From Aquimonas voraii (lineage in GTDB: Bacteria; Pseudomonadota; Gammaproteobacteria; Xanthomonadales; Xanthomonadaceae): a stretch of 64,000 bases of DNA. Made by a program: the position numbers and the translations under genes. The stretch spans positions 1 to 64,000 of the forward strand of contig NZ_FNAG01000010.1 of assembly GCF_900101825.1 (NCBI RefSeq), written 5' to 3'. Positions 49,942 through 59,456 of the stretch are shown here, one piece after another; the first letter of the stretch is position 1, and every line of letters starts with the position of its first letter. The notes below the pieces were generated by a model. That model ran no database searches. It was not told where the DNA came from and saw nothing but the letters and a program-made list of their open reading frames with translations.

Positions 49942-50592
49942 ATGCTGATGCGCCTGTTCGCTGCCGCTGCCCTGCTCGCCGCCACCGCCTGTTCGGCGCA
50001 GGCACCCGCCACCGCCGCGGCTCCTGTCGCCGGCACCGATTACGTGCTGATCAATCCGCCGGTGCCGACGAGCGCCGCGCCGGGCAAGATCGAGGTCGTG
50101 GAAGTGTTCGGCTACAGCTGCGTGCACTGCGCCACCTTCCAGCCCGTGGTCAACGTGTGGAAGAAGGCCCTGCCCGAGCACGTGCAGTTCAGCTACATGC
50201 CGGCCGTGTTCGGCGGTGCCTGGGAGATCTACGCCCGCGCCTACTACGCCGCCGAAACCATGGGCATCCTCGAGCAGTCGCATGACGCGGTCTTCAAGGC
50301 CATCCACACCGACCGCAAGCCGATCCAGAGCATCGAGGACGTCGCCGACCTGTACACCGCCTACGGCGTGACCCGCGAGGACTTCCTGGCCAGCATGCAG
50401 AGCTTTGCGGTCAACGCGAAGATCGCCCGCGCCCAGCAGACCGTGCAGCGCTACGGCGTCGAGGGCACGCCGTCGATGATCGTCAACGGCAAGTACCGCG
50501 TGATGTCCCCGCGTGAGGGCGGCTTCCAGCGCATGCTCGAAATCGTCGACGCCCTTGTGGCGCAGGAGCTGGCCGCCGCCAAGGGCGGCTGA
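49942..50592 (+). CDS. dsbA: Thiol:disulfide interchange protein DsbA
   Basis: A 216-residue periplasmic oxidase that introduces disulfide bonds into exported proteins. The active site CVHC is at 60-63 (FGYSCVHCATFQPV), and the cis-Pro loop is in VEGTPSMIVNGKY. The N-terminal 20 residues are hydrophobic and end in TACSAQ, so either type I or lipoprotein cleavage is possible. The start follows TCTGGAGACCCTCC. The next gene starts 22 bp downstream. Confidence 0.94.
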   Translation: MLMRLFAAAALLAATACSAQAPATAAAPVAGTDYVLINPPVPTSAAPGKIEVVEVFGYSCVHCATFQPVVNVWKKALPEHVQFSYMPAVFGGAWEIYARAYYAAETMGILEQSHDAVFKAIHTDRKPIQSIEDVADLYTAYGVTREDFLASMQSFAVNAKIARAQQTVQRYGVEGTPSMIVNGKYRVMSPREGGFQRMLEIVDALVAQELAAAKGG

Positions 50593-50614
50593 TCGCCCGC
50601 CCGCAGCCACCAAG

Positions 50615-51430
50615 ATGTCCAAGCGTCCACCCTCGGCCCCGGTCGCGCCCGCGCCCGGGGCCGCTGCGTCTCCGGCCCCGGCCTCCACCAAGCTTTCGGT
50701 GCTGAGCGCGAACATCCAGGCCGGCGCGCGCACCGACCGCTACATGGACTACGTGTCGCGGCCCTGGACCCATGTGCTGCCGCATCGCGACAAGCGCGGC
50801 AACCTGGATGCGCTGGCCGGCATGGCCCGCGGCTTCGACCTGGTGGGCCTGCAGGAGACCGACCCCGGCTCGCTGCGCTCGGGATTCGTCAACCAGACCC
50901 ACTACCTCGCCGAGCGCGGGCGTTTTCCGTTCTGGAGCCACCAGCCGAACCGGCGCATGGGCGGCATCGCCACCAGCGCCAACGCGCTGCTGAGCCGCCT
51001 GGAACCACAGGAAGTGATCGACCATCCCCTGCCCGGCCGCATTCCCGGCCGCGGCGCCCTGCTGGCGCGCTACGGGCAAGGCAGCGGGCAGCTGGTGGTG
51101 GTGGTGGCGCATCTCTCACTGGGCGTGAAGTCGCGGCTGGCCCAGCTCAGCTTCATCGCCGAACTCATCGAGAACGCGCCGCGCGCGCTCCTGATGGGCG
51201 ACTTCAACTGCGAGCCGCTGGCCGCCGAGATGCAGGCCCTGTATCGCCGCACCCGACTGCTGCCACCGGATCGTCTGCTGCCCAGCTTCCCCAGCTGGCG
51301 CCCCAAGCGCGCGATCGACCACATCCTGGTCAGTGAAGGCATCCGCGTGCAGCGCCGTTGGCTGCTGGAGGGCGCGCCCGCGGACCATCTGCCGGTCGCG
51401 GCCGAGATCGAGGTTCCCGTGGCGCTGTAG
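50615..51430 (+). CDS. Endonuclease/exonuclease/phosphatase family protein
   Basis: A 271-residue EEP-superfamily hydrolase. Motifs in order: LSVLSANIQAGARTDRYMDY (metal-binding start), DLVGLQETDPG (Glu), LVVVVAHLSLGVKSR, LLMGDFNCEPLAAEM (Asp/Asn), and the C-terminal AIDHILVSEG and ADHLPVAAEI (Asp-His). The family includes nucleases and phosphodiesterases; the substrate cannot be told. The N-terminal 35 residues are Pro/Ala-rich and probably flexible. It follows dsbA by 22 bp and ends before a bidirectional terminator. Confidence 0.88.
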   Translation: MSKRPPSAPVAPAPGAAASPAPASTKLSVLSANIQAGARTDRYMDYVSRPWTHVLPHRDKRGNLDALAGMARGFDLVGLQETDPGSLRSGFVNQTHYLAERGRFPFWSHQPNRRMGGIATSANALLSRLEPQEVIDHPLPGRIPGRGALLARYGQGSGQLVVVVAHLSLGVKSRLAQLSFIAELIENAPRALLMGDFNCEPLAAEMQALYRRTRLLPPDRLLPSFPSWRPKRAIDHILVSEGIRVQRRWLLEGAPADHLPVAAEIEVPVAL

Positions 51431-51468
51431 CGGCAATCCGCATGTGCGCACTGGAGCTCTCGCTATAC

Positions 51469-51492
51469 CGAATCCCGAATCCCGAATCCCGA
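51469..51492 (-). repeat. Single GAATCCC block
   Basis: Three GAATCCC units in a row (CGAATCCCGAATCCCGAATC), just before the terminator between the EEP gene and the TonB-dependent receptor. No opposite partner was seen. Confidence 0.85.
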
Positions 51493-51496
51493 GAAA

Positions 51497-51527
51497 GCAT
51501 GAGCCCCGCGCGAAGCGGGGCTCATGC
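51497..51527. terminator. Bidirectional terminator
   Basis: A 13-bp perfect stem GCATGAGCCCCGC/GCGGGGCTCATGC with loop GCGAA and AAA on the left and TTT on the right side. It lies between the convergent EEP and TonB-receptor genes. Confidence 0.88.
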
Positions 51528-51553
51528 GTTTCAGCCTCGGATCGCACCCGTGC

Positions 51554-54397
51554 TCAGAAGCGCACGTCGATCTTGCCGTAGATGAAGCGCTCCGGCAAAT
51601 CGTAGGTCGAGGCGTCGTAGCCGTTCAGCGAGCAGGACAGGCACAGCGGCGCCTGCTTCTCGAACAGGTTGTTCACGCCGAGGGTGAACTGGGTGCCTTC
51701 CAGCATCGGCGCCTGCCAGCCCAGCTGCAGGTCGTGATACGTGGTCGAACCCAGCGGGTTGGCGTTCGGTGCCGGGTTGCGGCAGACCGCGAAGGTACGG
51801 GCGTCGCCGCAGTCCTCGGTCACCCGGTCGATGAAGCGGGTCGTCCAGCGCGCGCTGAAGTCGCCGTAGGTCCAGTCGAGCGCCAGGTTCGAGGTCCACT
51901 CGGGGATGGTGCTGTTGTTGACTTCGATACCCACCCGGCGCGGCTGCTGCACGCCGTTGGCGCCGCGGGCCTCGTAATCGTCAACGAAGGTGTTCTGCCA
52001 ATCGACGCGGAACTGGCCGAGGCCGGTTTCCGGCAGGGTCCAGCCGATGTCGAGGTCGAAGCCGCTGGTCTCGATGCTGCCGAGATTCTGCAGGCGGTTG
52101 TCGAAGCCGTTGATGCCGCCGGTCGACGCACGCGTGATGCCCTGGCAGAAGGGCGAGGACGGGCCGCCGGCCACGCACAGGTTCAGCTGGGTCTGCGCGT
52201 CGATGGCCTGGATGCCGCCTTCCAGTTCGTGCTTGTACCAGGCGAACTCGATGTCGAGGCGCTGCGACCAGCCGCTGTTCTCGGCGAAGCCCGGGCTCCA
52301 GACGAAGCCGGCCGAAGTGCTGTCGACCATCTCCGGCTGCAGCTCGGCGTTGCCGCCGGTGGTGACCGAGATCTGCGAGTTGGCCTGCTGGGCGCCAGCA
52401 GGCACGCCGAAGGCCGCGCAGTTGGCAGTGGGCGGCGCGCCCGACAGGCTGATCAGGCAGGGGTCGTCCAGCTGGGCGTCGAAGCGGCTGGCCGAACCGA
52501 ACAGCTCACCGATCGAGGGCGCGCGGAAGCCTTCGGCGAAGGTGCCGCGCAGCAGGAACTGCTCGTTGAGCTGCCAGCGCAAGCCGAGCTTACCGGTGGT
52601 CTCGCCGCCGAAGGTGGAGTAGTCCGAGTAGCGACCGGCGACGCTCAGGTCGAGGCGCGAGCTGCCGGCCTCGTAGATCGGCGCGTTGAACTCGACGTAG
52701 TACTCGGTGACGTCGTACTCGCCCGAGGTCGGGCGCGAGGGCACGCCGTTGTACTCGCCGGCGACGGTCAGTGCATCCGGGCGGTAGAAGCCGTCGAGGC
52801 GGCGGTGCTCGAAGCCCGTCGCGAAAGACAGCGCGCCGGCGGGCAGGCTGAACAGGTCACCGGTCAGGTTGCCCGAGATCAGCTCGATGTTGTTCTCGCT
52901 GGAATCGCGGACCACCGGCTGGATGTAGTCCAGCATCTCGCGGGTGAGCGTGCCCGGGCCGCCGAAGATGTTGAGCGGCACGCACTGCGGATCGGCCTGG
53001 CAGGCGGCCAGCGGGCCGAGGCCTTGAGCGATGCGACGAATGTTGTAGCTGCCGAAGTTGGTCTGCTCGGCCTGGTTGCTGCTGCGCGCGTAGTTCAGGT
53101 CCCACAGCAGGCTGCGGCTGCCGAGGTCCCAGCTGCCCTCGAGGCCGGTGCCGAAGTACCAGGTGTCGACCACCTGCTCGAAGCGACGCGGCCCGCCCTC
53201 GACCGGACGCCGACCGATCAGGATCAGGTTGGCACCGGGACCGCTGGAGATCAGGTCGAAGCCGAAGGGGTTGAAGGGGTTGCTGGCGGAGATGCGGATG
53301 TCATCCGCATAGGGGTTGCCGGTGCCGGCATCGGGGCCCAGGAAGATCGGCTCGGGCGCGGCCTGGTTGGCCGACTCGCGGCGATTGAACAGGGCGCGCA
53401 CATACGCGGTGGTGGACTCGCCCAGCTCGATCCGGCCCTGCGAGAACACCGACTTGCGGGTGCTCGGGGTGAGGATCAGGTTGTACTCGGCGAAGTTGAA
53501 GCGGTTCGCCGTGGTGAAGGGGATGAAGTCCTGCGGGTAGCTCGGATTGTTCGGGAAGGACTGGCCGTTCGGGGTGGTCAGGCTGACCGTCTGCCCGGTA
53601 TTCGGGTCGGTGAAGATGAAGCGGCCGTTCGGCGTCGCCGAGCTGCCGAAGGTCAGGCCCGTGCCCGGACGCGGCACGCCCGAGAAATCGTAGGTCGAGG
53701 AGGCGATCTGCTTCTGCTCGGTGCGCGAGACGCCGAGGAAGAAGGCATGGCGCTCGCCGCTGCCGCCGAGGCTGGCATCGATCGAGCTGGTCTCGCCGCG
53801 ATCACCGCCATAGCCGCCGTACTGGATGGACACCTGGGCACCATCGATTTCGCGGCGGGTGATGATGTTGACCACGCCGGCGATGGCGTCCGAGCCGTAG
53901 ATCGAGGAGGCGCCGTCTTCGAGGATCTCGATGCGCTCGATGATGCCGACTGGGATGGTGTTGAGGTCGGTGGCCGAGCCCACGCCCGAGGCCGAGGATT
54001 CGTTCACCCAGCGCACGCCATCCACCAGCACCAGCACGCGCTGCGCGCCGAGGTGACGGAGGTCGACCGTGGCCGCACCCGCACCCACGCCGCTGCCGTC
54101 CGGCGGAAAGCCGAAGTTGCCGCTTGAGTTGAACTTGGTGTTGAGCGAGGAACCGCCGGCGGTCATCTGCTGCAGCAGGTCGGCGACGGCGGTGAGACCC
54201 GTGCGCTGGATCTGCTCGCGCGTGATCACCTGGATCGGCGACTGGCCTTCGATCTCGGCCTTCTTGATGCGCGATCCCGTGACCTCGACACGGTCGAGTT
54301 CACGCGGCTCATCCTGCGCCACGACGAGCGCGGGCAACAGCAGGACAGGCAAGGCGCAGCGGATCGCCGCCGACAGGCGGTGACGGATGGTATTCAT
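51554..54397 (-). CDS. TonB-dependent outer-membrane receptor
   Basis: A 947-residue outer-membrane transporter. Signal peptide ends near ALVVAQ; the plug domain begins with [20 protein letters not shown] and holds [12 protein letters not shown] and [20 protein letters not shown]; the C-terminal barrel ends in [10 protein letters not shown] with terminal Phe. The ligand is unknown; Lysobacterales receptors of this Oar-like type often take up carbohydrate or peptide compounds. The start at 54397 follows GAGGGGAACC; an ATG at 54409 is less well placed. A TonB gene is present at 60779. Confidence 0.93.
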   Translation of the reverse strand: MNTIRHRLSAAIRCALPVLLLPALVVAQDEPRELDRVEVTGSRIKKAEIEGQSPIQVITREQIQRTGLTAVADLLQQMTAGGSSLNTKFNSSGNFGFPPDGSGVGAGAATVDLRHLGAQRVLVLVDGVRWVNESSASGVGSATDLNTIPVGIIERIEILEDGASSIYGSDAIAGVVNIITRREIDGAQVSIQYGGYGGDRGETSSIDASLGGSGERHAFFLGVSRTEQKQIASSTYDFSGVPRPGTGLTFGSSATPNGRFIFTDPNTGQTVSLTTPNGQSFPNNPSYPQDFIPFTTANRFNFAEYNLILTPSTRKSVFSQGRIELGESTTAYVRALFNRRESANQAAPEPIFLGPDAGTGNPYADDIRISASNPFNPFGFDLISSGPGANLILIGRRPVEGGPRRFEQVVDTWYFGTGLEGSWDLGSRSLLWDLNYARSSNQAEQTNFGSYNIRRIAQGLGPLAACQADPQCVPLNIFGGPGTLTREMLDYIQPVVRDSSENNIELISGNLTGDLFSLPAGALSFATGFEHRRLDGFYRPDALTVAGEYNGVPSRPTSGEYDVTEYYVEFNAPIYEAGSSRLDLSVAGRYSDYSTFGGETTGKLGLRWQLNEQFLLRGTFAEGFRAPSIGELFGSASRFDAQLDDPCLISLSGAPPTANCAAFGVPAGAQQANSQISVTTGGNAELQPEMVDSTSAGFVWSPGFAENSGWSQRLDIEFAWYKHELEGGIQAIDAQTQLNLCVAGGPSSPFCQGITRASTGGINGFDNRLQNLGSIETSGFDLDIGWTLPETGLGQFRVDWQNTFVDDYEARGANGVQQPRRVGIEVNNSTIPEWTSNLALDWTYGDFSARWTTRFIDRVTEDCGDARTFAVCRNPAPNANPLGSTTYHDLQLGWQAPMLEGTQFTLGVNNLFEKQAPLCLSCSLNGYDASTYDLPERFIYGKIDVRF

Positions 54398-54441
54398 GGT
54401 TCCCCTCATGCAAAGGGCGCCCTTGGGCGCGGATCGGTAGT

Positions 54442-54466
54442 CTGCCGGCTCCCCCGAGGCCGGCAG
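54442..54466 (-). terminator. Hairpin after the TauE/SafE gene
   Basis: Stem CTGCCGGC/GCCGGCAG with a 9-base loop, about 95 bp downstream of the permease stop. There is no T-run; it may be weak or part of the receptor leader. Confidence 0.4.
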
Positions 54467-54559
54467 CGCGTGGAGTTTGACCGGGCGGCCAGCTGACTGA
54501 CAAGACTTCAGCCGACGGGTCCGCTTTAGAAAGGCATGGTTCGGCCAGCGGCGTTCCGC

Positions 54560-55351
54560 TCACCGGACGAGGAGACTCAGGCCCACGAGATACAGGAAAC
54601 CGGCGAACACCCGCTTCAAGGCCGGGCCACTGAGGCGATGCGCGAGTCGGGTGCCGAGCGGTGCCATCGTCACCGAAGCGAGCGCGATACCCAAGGCAGC
54701 CGGCAGGTAGACGTAGCCGATGGAGCCGGTCAGACCGGGGGCCGGGGGCGCCAGCCCGGCGTAGCTGATGGCGCTGGCGAGCGCGATGGCAACGCCGCAG
54801 GCGCTGGAGGTGCCGACAGCGCGTACCGGCGGCACGCCAAGCCAGACCAGCAGGGGCACGGTCATGCTGCCGCCACCGATACCGACCACCGCCGACAGCC
54901 CGCCGATGCCCAGCCCGGCCGCGGCCAGTGCCGGTGAGCGCGGTGCATCGCTGCGCTCGCGCGCGGCGCGCGGCGAGCCAAAGGCGAGCTGGCTGCCGGC
55001 CAGGAGACAGAACCCGGCCACGCACCAGCGCAGGGTGTCGCTGTCGAGTCTGCTGGCCAGCATGGCACCGAGCACGCCGCCCAGCACCAGTCCGGGCACG
55101 AGGGTCCAGACGCTGGGCCAGAGCACGCTGCCGCGGCGCGCATGCGCCCGCGCCGAGGACAGCCCGGTCAGTACGATGCTGGCCAGCGAGGTGGCCAGCG
55201 CCACGTGCATGACCTGGTCTGCGGGAACCCCCTGCAGGGGCAGCAGCCAAGCCAGGGCGGCGACGATCACCAGGCCACCGCCGACGCCGAGCAGGCCTGC
55301 CAAGAGGCCGGCCAAGGCTCCCAATGCGGGGTAGATCAGCCAGAGGGTCAT
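54560..55351 (-). CDS. TauE/SafE (DUF81) family permease
   Basis: A 263-residue membrane protein with eight hydrophobic segments in two halves. Family signatures: GLLAGLLGVGGGLVIVAALA (about 16-35) and GGLSAVVGIGGGSMTVPLLV (about 148-167). The family exports or imports sulfite, sulfoacetate or similar organosulfur anions; the substrate here is unknown. ATG at 55351 is chosen; no clear ribosome-binding site precedes it. Divergent from slt by about 190 bp. Confidence 0.9.
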   Translation of the reverse strand: MTLWLIYPALGALAGLLAGLLGVGGGLVIVAALAWLLPLQGVPADQVMHVALATSLASIVLTGLSSARAHARRGSVLWPSVWTLVPGLVLGGVLGAMLASRLDSDTLRWCVAGFCLLAGSQLAFGSPRAARERSDAPRSPALAAAGLGIGGLSAVVGIGGGSMTVPLLVWLGVPPVRAVGTSSACGVAIALASAISYAGLAPPAPGLTGSIGYVYLPAALGIALASVTMAPLGTRLAHRLSGPALKRVFAGFLYLVGLSLLVR

Positions 55352-55540
55352 CAGGAGACATCCAATCGCGACGGCAGGGCCGGAAGGGCTGTGGAAGAAT
55401 CGGCGGCGAGCCCGCACTTGGCTGACTCAGATCGTGGGCGTGTGCGTGGCGCGCTTGAGGGCTGACGCCACGCGGTGTCGGATTCTCCCATGCCTGCCGC
55501 CCGCGACAGGCCCATCCCACCCTGCCATCGACGACACGGA

Positions 55541-57526
55541 ATGTTGAAGCGCCTGCTCATCGCCCTGCCCTGCCTGCTCGCCCTCTCGGCGGCTCTGCCG
55601 GCGCGCGCGCAAACGCTGCCTGCCAGCGATGCGGAGCGGTTGTCCGAACTACGACGGGCGCTCGCGGATGCGCCCAAAACCAATGACCGCGAGTTCCTCG
55701 CCCTGGCCCGGCGGCTTGGCGGGGATCCTCTGTGGCCGTGGGTCGAACAACAGCACCTGCGTGGGCGCGACGTGCATCTGCACATCCCCGAGGCCATCGA
55801 TTTCCTCGACCGTCACGGCGAGGCGCCGGTCGGCGCGGTCCTGCGCCGGGCGGTGCTGCTGGATCTGGCCAAGCGCCGGGACTGGTCGGGCTTCCAGCGC
55901 ATCGGGCTCGGTCCGGGCGATGGCGACGATCCGGAGTTGCGCTGCCACGCGCTGACCGCGCGCTTCGCCCAGGGCGACGACGCAACGGTGGTGGACGACG
56001 CCCTGAGCCTGTGGGATCGGGGCGACAGCCTGCCGGCGGCCTGCGACCCGGCGATCGAGGCCCTGCGCCGCATCGGCCGGCTGGATGCCGCACGCCAGCT
56101 GCGCCGGATCGAGGCGGCCGCGACGCTCGGCAACGCCGGACTGATGCGCCATCTCGCAGCCTCGCTGGCACCTGACCTGCGCGGCCGGATCGAAGCGGAG
56201 GCGCGCTTCATCGAGTCACCCGCGGCCGGGCTGATCCCGGCCGCGTCCTCGACCCCGCGCACGCGCGCCGCGGTCGAGGCCGGGCTCAGCGCCCTGGCGC
56301 GGCGTGATCCTGCGGCTGCGGAATCCCTGCTCGACGCACTGGCAGCGCCGCTGACTCTCGAGGGGGATCGGGTCGCCCGCCTCCGCCACGCGATCGCGCT
56401 GTGGAGTGCCGCCAGCTATCTGCCGGAGGCCGACAACCGCTTCGCCCGCGTGCCCGCCGAGGCCTTCGACGATCGCCTGCACGAGTGGCGGGTGCGCGAG
56501 GCGATCGCGCGGCGCGATGGTGCGGCCGCGCTGGCCGCGCTGGCGGCGATGCCGGCGGCACTGCGCGAGCAGGCACGCTGGCGGCTGATCGAAGCCCGGC
56601 TGTTGGCCGCGCGCGGCGACAACGCGGCCGCACAGGTCAGGCTCAGCGAGGCCGCCACCGAGGCGAACTTCCACGGTTTCCTGGCTGCAGAGCTGGCCGG
56701 CCTCGACTACCCGCTGTGCCCCCTGCCCGCCGCCAGCGGGCGGTCCGCACTGCGCGCACTTGAGCGCGCCGGCGTGCGGGATGCGCTGGATCTGCATGCG
56801 CTCGGTCGCCCCGGCTGGGCGCATCGACAGTGGCAGCACGCGATGGCCGATCTGCCGCCCGACCAGCAGGCGCTGGCGGTGGCTGCAGCCCTGCGACATG
56901 GCTGGTACGACCGCGCCTCCCAGACCCTGGGCAGCGGTGAGGGCATGCGCTACTACCGCGAGCGTTTCCCCCGGCCGCACGCCACCACACTGCGACGGGA
57001 AGCGCGCCGCCACGGCCTGCAAGTTGCTTGGGTGGCCGGCCTGATCCGCGCCGAAAGCAGTTGGATGACGGCGGCGCGCTCAGCGGCGGACGCCCGCGGA
57101 CTGATGCAGCTGCTGCCAGCCACGGGACGCGACACGGCGCGGCGCCAGGGCCTCGGCTTCAGCGGCCCGCAGTCGCTGCATCAGGCAGATCTGAACATCG
57201 CCTTGGGTACCGCCTACCTGCGGCAGATGCTCGATGCCCATGCGGGCAAACCGGGGCTGGCCACGGCCGCCTACAACGCCGGCCCGGCCGCGGTGGCGCG
57301 CTGGCTGGCGGCGCGCCCGCCCGTGGCACCCCTGCTGGACGACCCGCTGCTGTGGCTGGAAACGATTCCTTTCCAGGAGACCCGCGAGTACGTCGCCCGA
57401 GTCATGGCGTTCAGCCTGATCTACGACTGGCGAATGGAAGGGCGCGCACCCTCGTTGCTCGGGCGGCTGGAGGGCAGGGCTTCGAGGGGCTGGCGCGATT
57501 TCCGCTGCCCCGGCGCCCCGCCGTAG
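55541..57526 (+). CDS. slt: Soluble lytic murein transglycosylase
   Basis: A 661-residue periplasmic enzyme cutting peptidoglycan with anhydro-muramyl ends. Signal peptide MLKRLLIALPCLLALSAALP with cleavage near ARAQ; an alpha-helical superhelical ring (about 40-470); the C-terminal SLT domain (about 490-655) with catalytic Glu505 in LIRAESSWMTAARS, then ARGLMQLLPATGRDTAR, NIALGTAYLRQML and TAAYNAGPAAVARWL. Normal length for Slt70. It ends 26 bp from the convergent chemoreceptor gene. Confidence 0.94.
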   Translation: MLKRLLIALPCLLALSAALPARAQTLPASDAERLSELRRALADAPKTNDREFLALARRLGGDPLWPWVEQQHLRGRDVHLHIPEAIDFLDRHGEAPVGAVLRRAVLLDLAKRRDWSGFQRIGLGPGDGDDPELRCHALTARFAQGDDATVVDDALSLWDRGDSLPAACDPAIEALRRIGRLDAARQLRRIEAAATLGNAGLMRHLAASLAPDLRGRIEAEARFIESPAAGLIPAASSTPRTRAAVEAGLSALARRDPAAAESLLDALAAPLTLEGDRVARLRHAIALWSAASYLPEADNRFARVPAEAFDDRLHEWRVREAIARRDGAAALAALAAMPAALREQARWRLIEARLLAARGDNAAAQVRLSEAATEANFHGFLAAELAGLDYPLCPLPAASGRSALRALERAGVRDALDLHALGRPGWAHRQWQHAMADLPPDQQALAVAAALRHGWYDRASQTLGSGEGMRYYRERFPRPHATTLRREARRHGLQVAWVAGLIRAESSWMTAARSAADARGLMQLLPATGRDTARRQGLGFSGPQSLHQADLNIALGTAYLRQMLDAHAGKPGLATAAYNAGPAAVARWLAARPPVAPLLDDPLLWLETIPFQETREYVARVMAFSLIYDWRMEGRAPSLLGRLEGRASRGWRDFRCPGAPP

Positions 57527-57552
57527 CGGCGCCGATCGGAGCAGGGTGTCGC

Positions 57553-59235
57553 TCAGAGCAGCGAATAGCCAACGCGGAAGCCGCCCCAGTGGCGCCCCTT
57601 GACCCGGATCGGCACCGACAGATCGAACATGATCTGGCCGGTGTCGCGGCGATAGACCTGCAGGCGGAAAGGGTCGGTATGGGCACCGACGGTGCGGCCG
57701 ACGCGATCGCCGAAGATGCGCTTGGTCCGGTTGTGCACCAGATCGTGCTTGGGATCGCCGGTCAACGGCTGGCAGTAGCGGTCGTTGTGAGTCGGGACGT
57801 AGCCATCGCGGTTGGCGGTGATGGCGTAGACCACCCAGGCCTCGGCGCTCACCAGGGGCTCCTGCAGCGGCGGCAGCAGCTCGTCGCAGAGCGCGTCGAA
57901 GGCGGTCGAGTGCTTCTGTGGCTCGGTGCGGGGGATGGGCGTGTACTCGCGAGAGAACAGCGCGTCCTCGCGCAGGCGGCGCGCCGCCAGCGCCGACTCC
58001 AGCACGTGCCCGACCTGCTCGGCGCCCGATCGCGCAAGCTGCAGGGCGCGGGCATGGCGCGGTTCGGCCAGTGGGTCCGGGCTCAGCCGGAACAGGCCGA
58101 CGCAGTCCTCCAGAGTACCGATGCCGGTGGCCATGTCGCCGCTGCGGGCCAGCATGGATTCGACCGAACTCAGGTTGTCGCGGGCGTGGCCGGCGACATC
58201 GCCGAGCACGGACTGCAGGCCGGCAACGGCCTCGATCTGCTCACCCACGCGGGCGCCGCTGTCGCGCATCGCCTGGCCGGCGCGCTGCATCAGGGTGATG
58301 GCGCGATCCAGCACGGCGCGCGTCTCGCCGGCCTGCCGCAGGCCGTCGCCCATCCGCGAATGGATGCCGTCCAGGGTGCCGCGCACATCGCGCGCGGCCC
58401 CGGCGGTCCGCTCGGACAGCGCGCGGATCTCGCGCGCCACCACCGCAAAGCCGCGCCCCGCGTCGCCGGCGCGGGCGGCCTCGATGCCGGCATTGATCGA
58501 CAGGATGTTGGTCTGCAGGGCGACGCTGTCGATCATCTCGATGATCGAGTCGGCGCGGCGGGTGCTTTCCTCGACCGCCTTCATGGTCTGGTGGAAGGAT
58601 TCGGCTGTGCTCGAACCGCTGCCGGCCAGCTGCGCGGCTTCGTCGGCCATGCTGCGCACCGCCGTCAGCGCCTCGCCGGCCTGCCGCAATCCCGAGGCCA
58701 GGGCCTCGGCCGAGGCCTGGGCATGGTCGATCTCGTCGACCTGCAGGCCGGAGGCTTCTCGCACATCGGCACTGCCGCGGTTGAGTGCCGGCACCGCGGC
58801 GGCCACCTCGCGGACCAGCTGCACGGCCTGCCGCAGCGCCTCGGACAGGTTGCCGAAGCCCGACCTCAACATGGCCAGACGCGGGTCCTCGGCCAAGTCC
58901 GCCGGCACCGAGGGCAGGCTGAGATCGCAGGCCTGCAGCTGCGAGGCCGCCATCGCCAAGAGATCGCCAGGTGCGGCCGGCGCCTGGGTCAGCAGCCAAC
59001 CCTGCTGCCAGGGCCAGAGCCGAAGTCGCTGGCTCCGCACCAGCACATTCTCGGCCTCTTGGCGGAACTGCTCGGGAGCCAAGCCCAGGCCGTTGGCGCT
59101 GCCGGGGCTCGCGGGATCCAGTCCGAGCAGGCCCGCCATTGCGGGGTTGCACAGACGCAGGCCGAGGTCGGCATCGATCCATGCCATGGGCTGCGGCAAC
59201 AGGTGCAGGACGGACAGGTCGATCGACTCGTTCAT
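57553..59235 (-). CDS. Soluble methyl-accepting chemotaxis protein with C-terminal sensor
   Basis: A 560-residue chemoreceptor without membrane segment. Residues 1-115 form a PAS-like domain (LLPQPMAWIDADLGLRLCNP); about 125-400 is the MCP signalling region with the hairpin tip SVALQTNILSINAGIEAARA followed by GRGFAVVAREIRALSERTAG. Residues about 430-560 form a C-terminal domain with GYVPTHNDRY, NRTKRIF and DLSVPIRVKGRHWGGFRVGY, a sensor type known from cytoplasmic chemoreceptors. The start at 59235 follows AAGGAAATCCCCG. The sensed signal is not known. Confidence 0.9.
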   Translation of the reverse strand: MNESIDLSVLHLLPQPMAWIDADLGLRLCNPAMAGLLGLDPASPGSANGLGLAPEQFRQEAENVLVRSQRLRLWPWQQGWLLTQAPAAPGDLLAMAASQLQACDLSLPSVPADLAEDPRLAMLRSGFGNLSEALRQAVQLVREVAAAVPALNRGSADVREASGLQVDEIDHAQASAEALASGLRQAGEALTAVRSMADEAAQLAGSGSSTAESFHQTMKAVEESTRRADSIIEMIDSVALQTNILSINAGIEAARAGDAGRGFAVVAREIRALSERTAGAARDVRGTLDGIHSRMGDGLRQAGETRAVLDRAITLMQRAGQAMRDSGARVGEQIEAVAGLQSVLGDVAGHARDNLSSVESMLARSGDMATGIGTLEDCVGLFRLSPDPLAEPRHARALQLARSGAEQVGHVLESALAARRLREDALFSREYTPIPRTEPQKHSTAFDALCDELLPPLQEPLVSAEAWVVYAITANRDGYVPTHNDRYCQPLTGDPKHDLVHNRTKRIFGDRVGRTVGAHTDPFRLQVYRRDTGQIMFDLSVPIRVKGRHWGGFRVGYSLL

Positions 59236-59400
59236 CGGGGATTTCCTTGGGCGGAATTGGCGCCTGGCCTGCTCCCTGCAAGCTCCGCGCCTGCCGCGAA
59301 TGCCGGCTTCCGTCATCGCCCCGCCCCTTCGAGCTCGGTCGACTTTGTCTGCCGCACTGCAACAGCGCAGGACCGGGCCGCGTGGTCTCACCTCCCCAGA

Positions 59401-59433
59401 ACGCGAAACGCCGGCCATGTCGGCCGGCGTTTC
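59401..59433. terminator. Terminator after aldolase gene
   Basis: Stem CGAAACGCCGGCC/GGCCGGCGTTTCG, 13 bp perfect, loop ATGT-type, about 25 bp past the aldolase stop. AAA/TTT at the stem ends allow action in both directions. Confidence 0.8.
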
Positions 59434-59456
59434 GGGTGCCCCAGGTGGAGGAGCGA

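Noticed and set aside
51524-54127. 867-codon plus-strand frame over the TonB-dependent receptor
   Set aside because: Antisense shadow; the receptor has signal peptide, plug and barrel on the minus strand.
54398-54560. Fur box ahead of the TonB-dependent receptor
   Set aside because: No GATAAT-type palindrome seen; iron control is not supported by sequence.
59290-59350. Sigma-28 promoter for the chemoreceptor gene on the minus strand
   Set aside because: CAAAGTCG and GGCGATGA are present, but 19 bp apart instead of 11.
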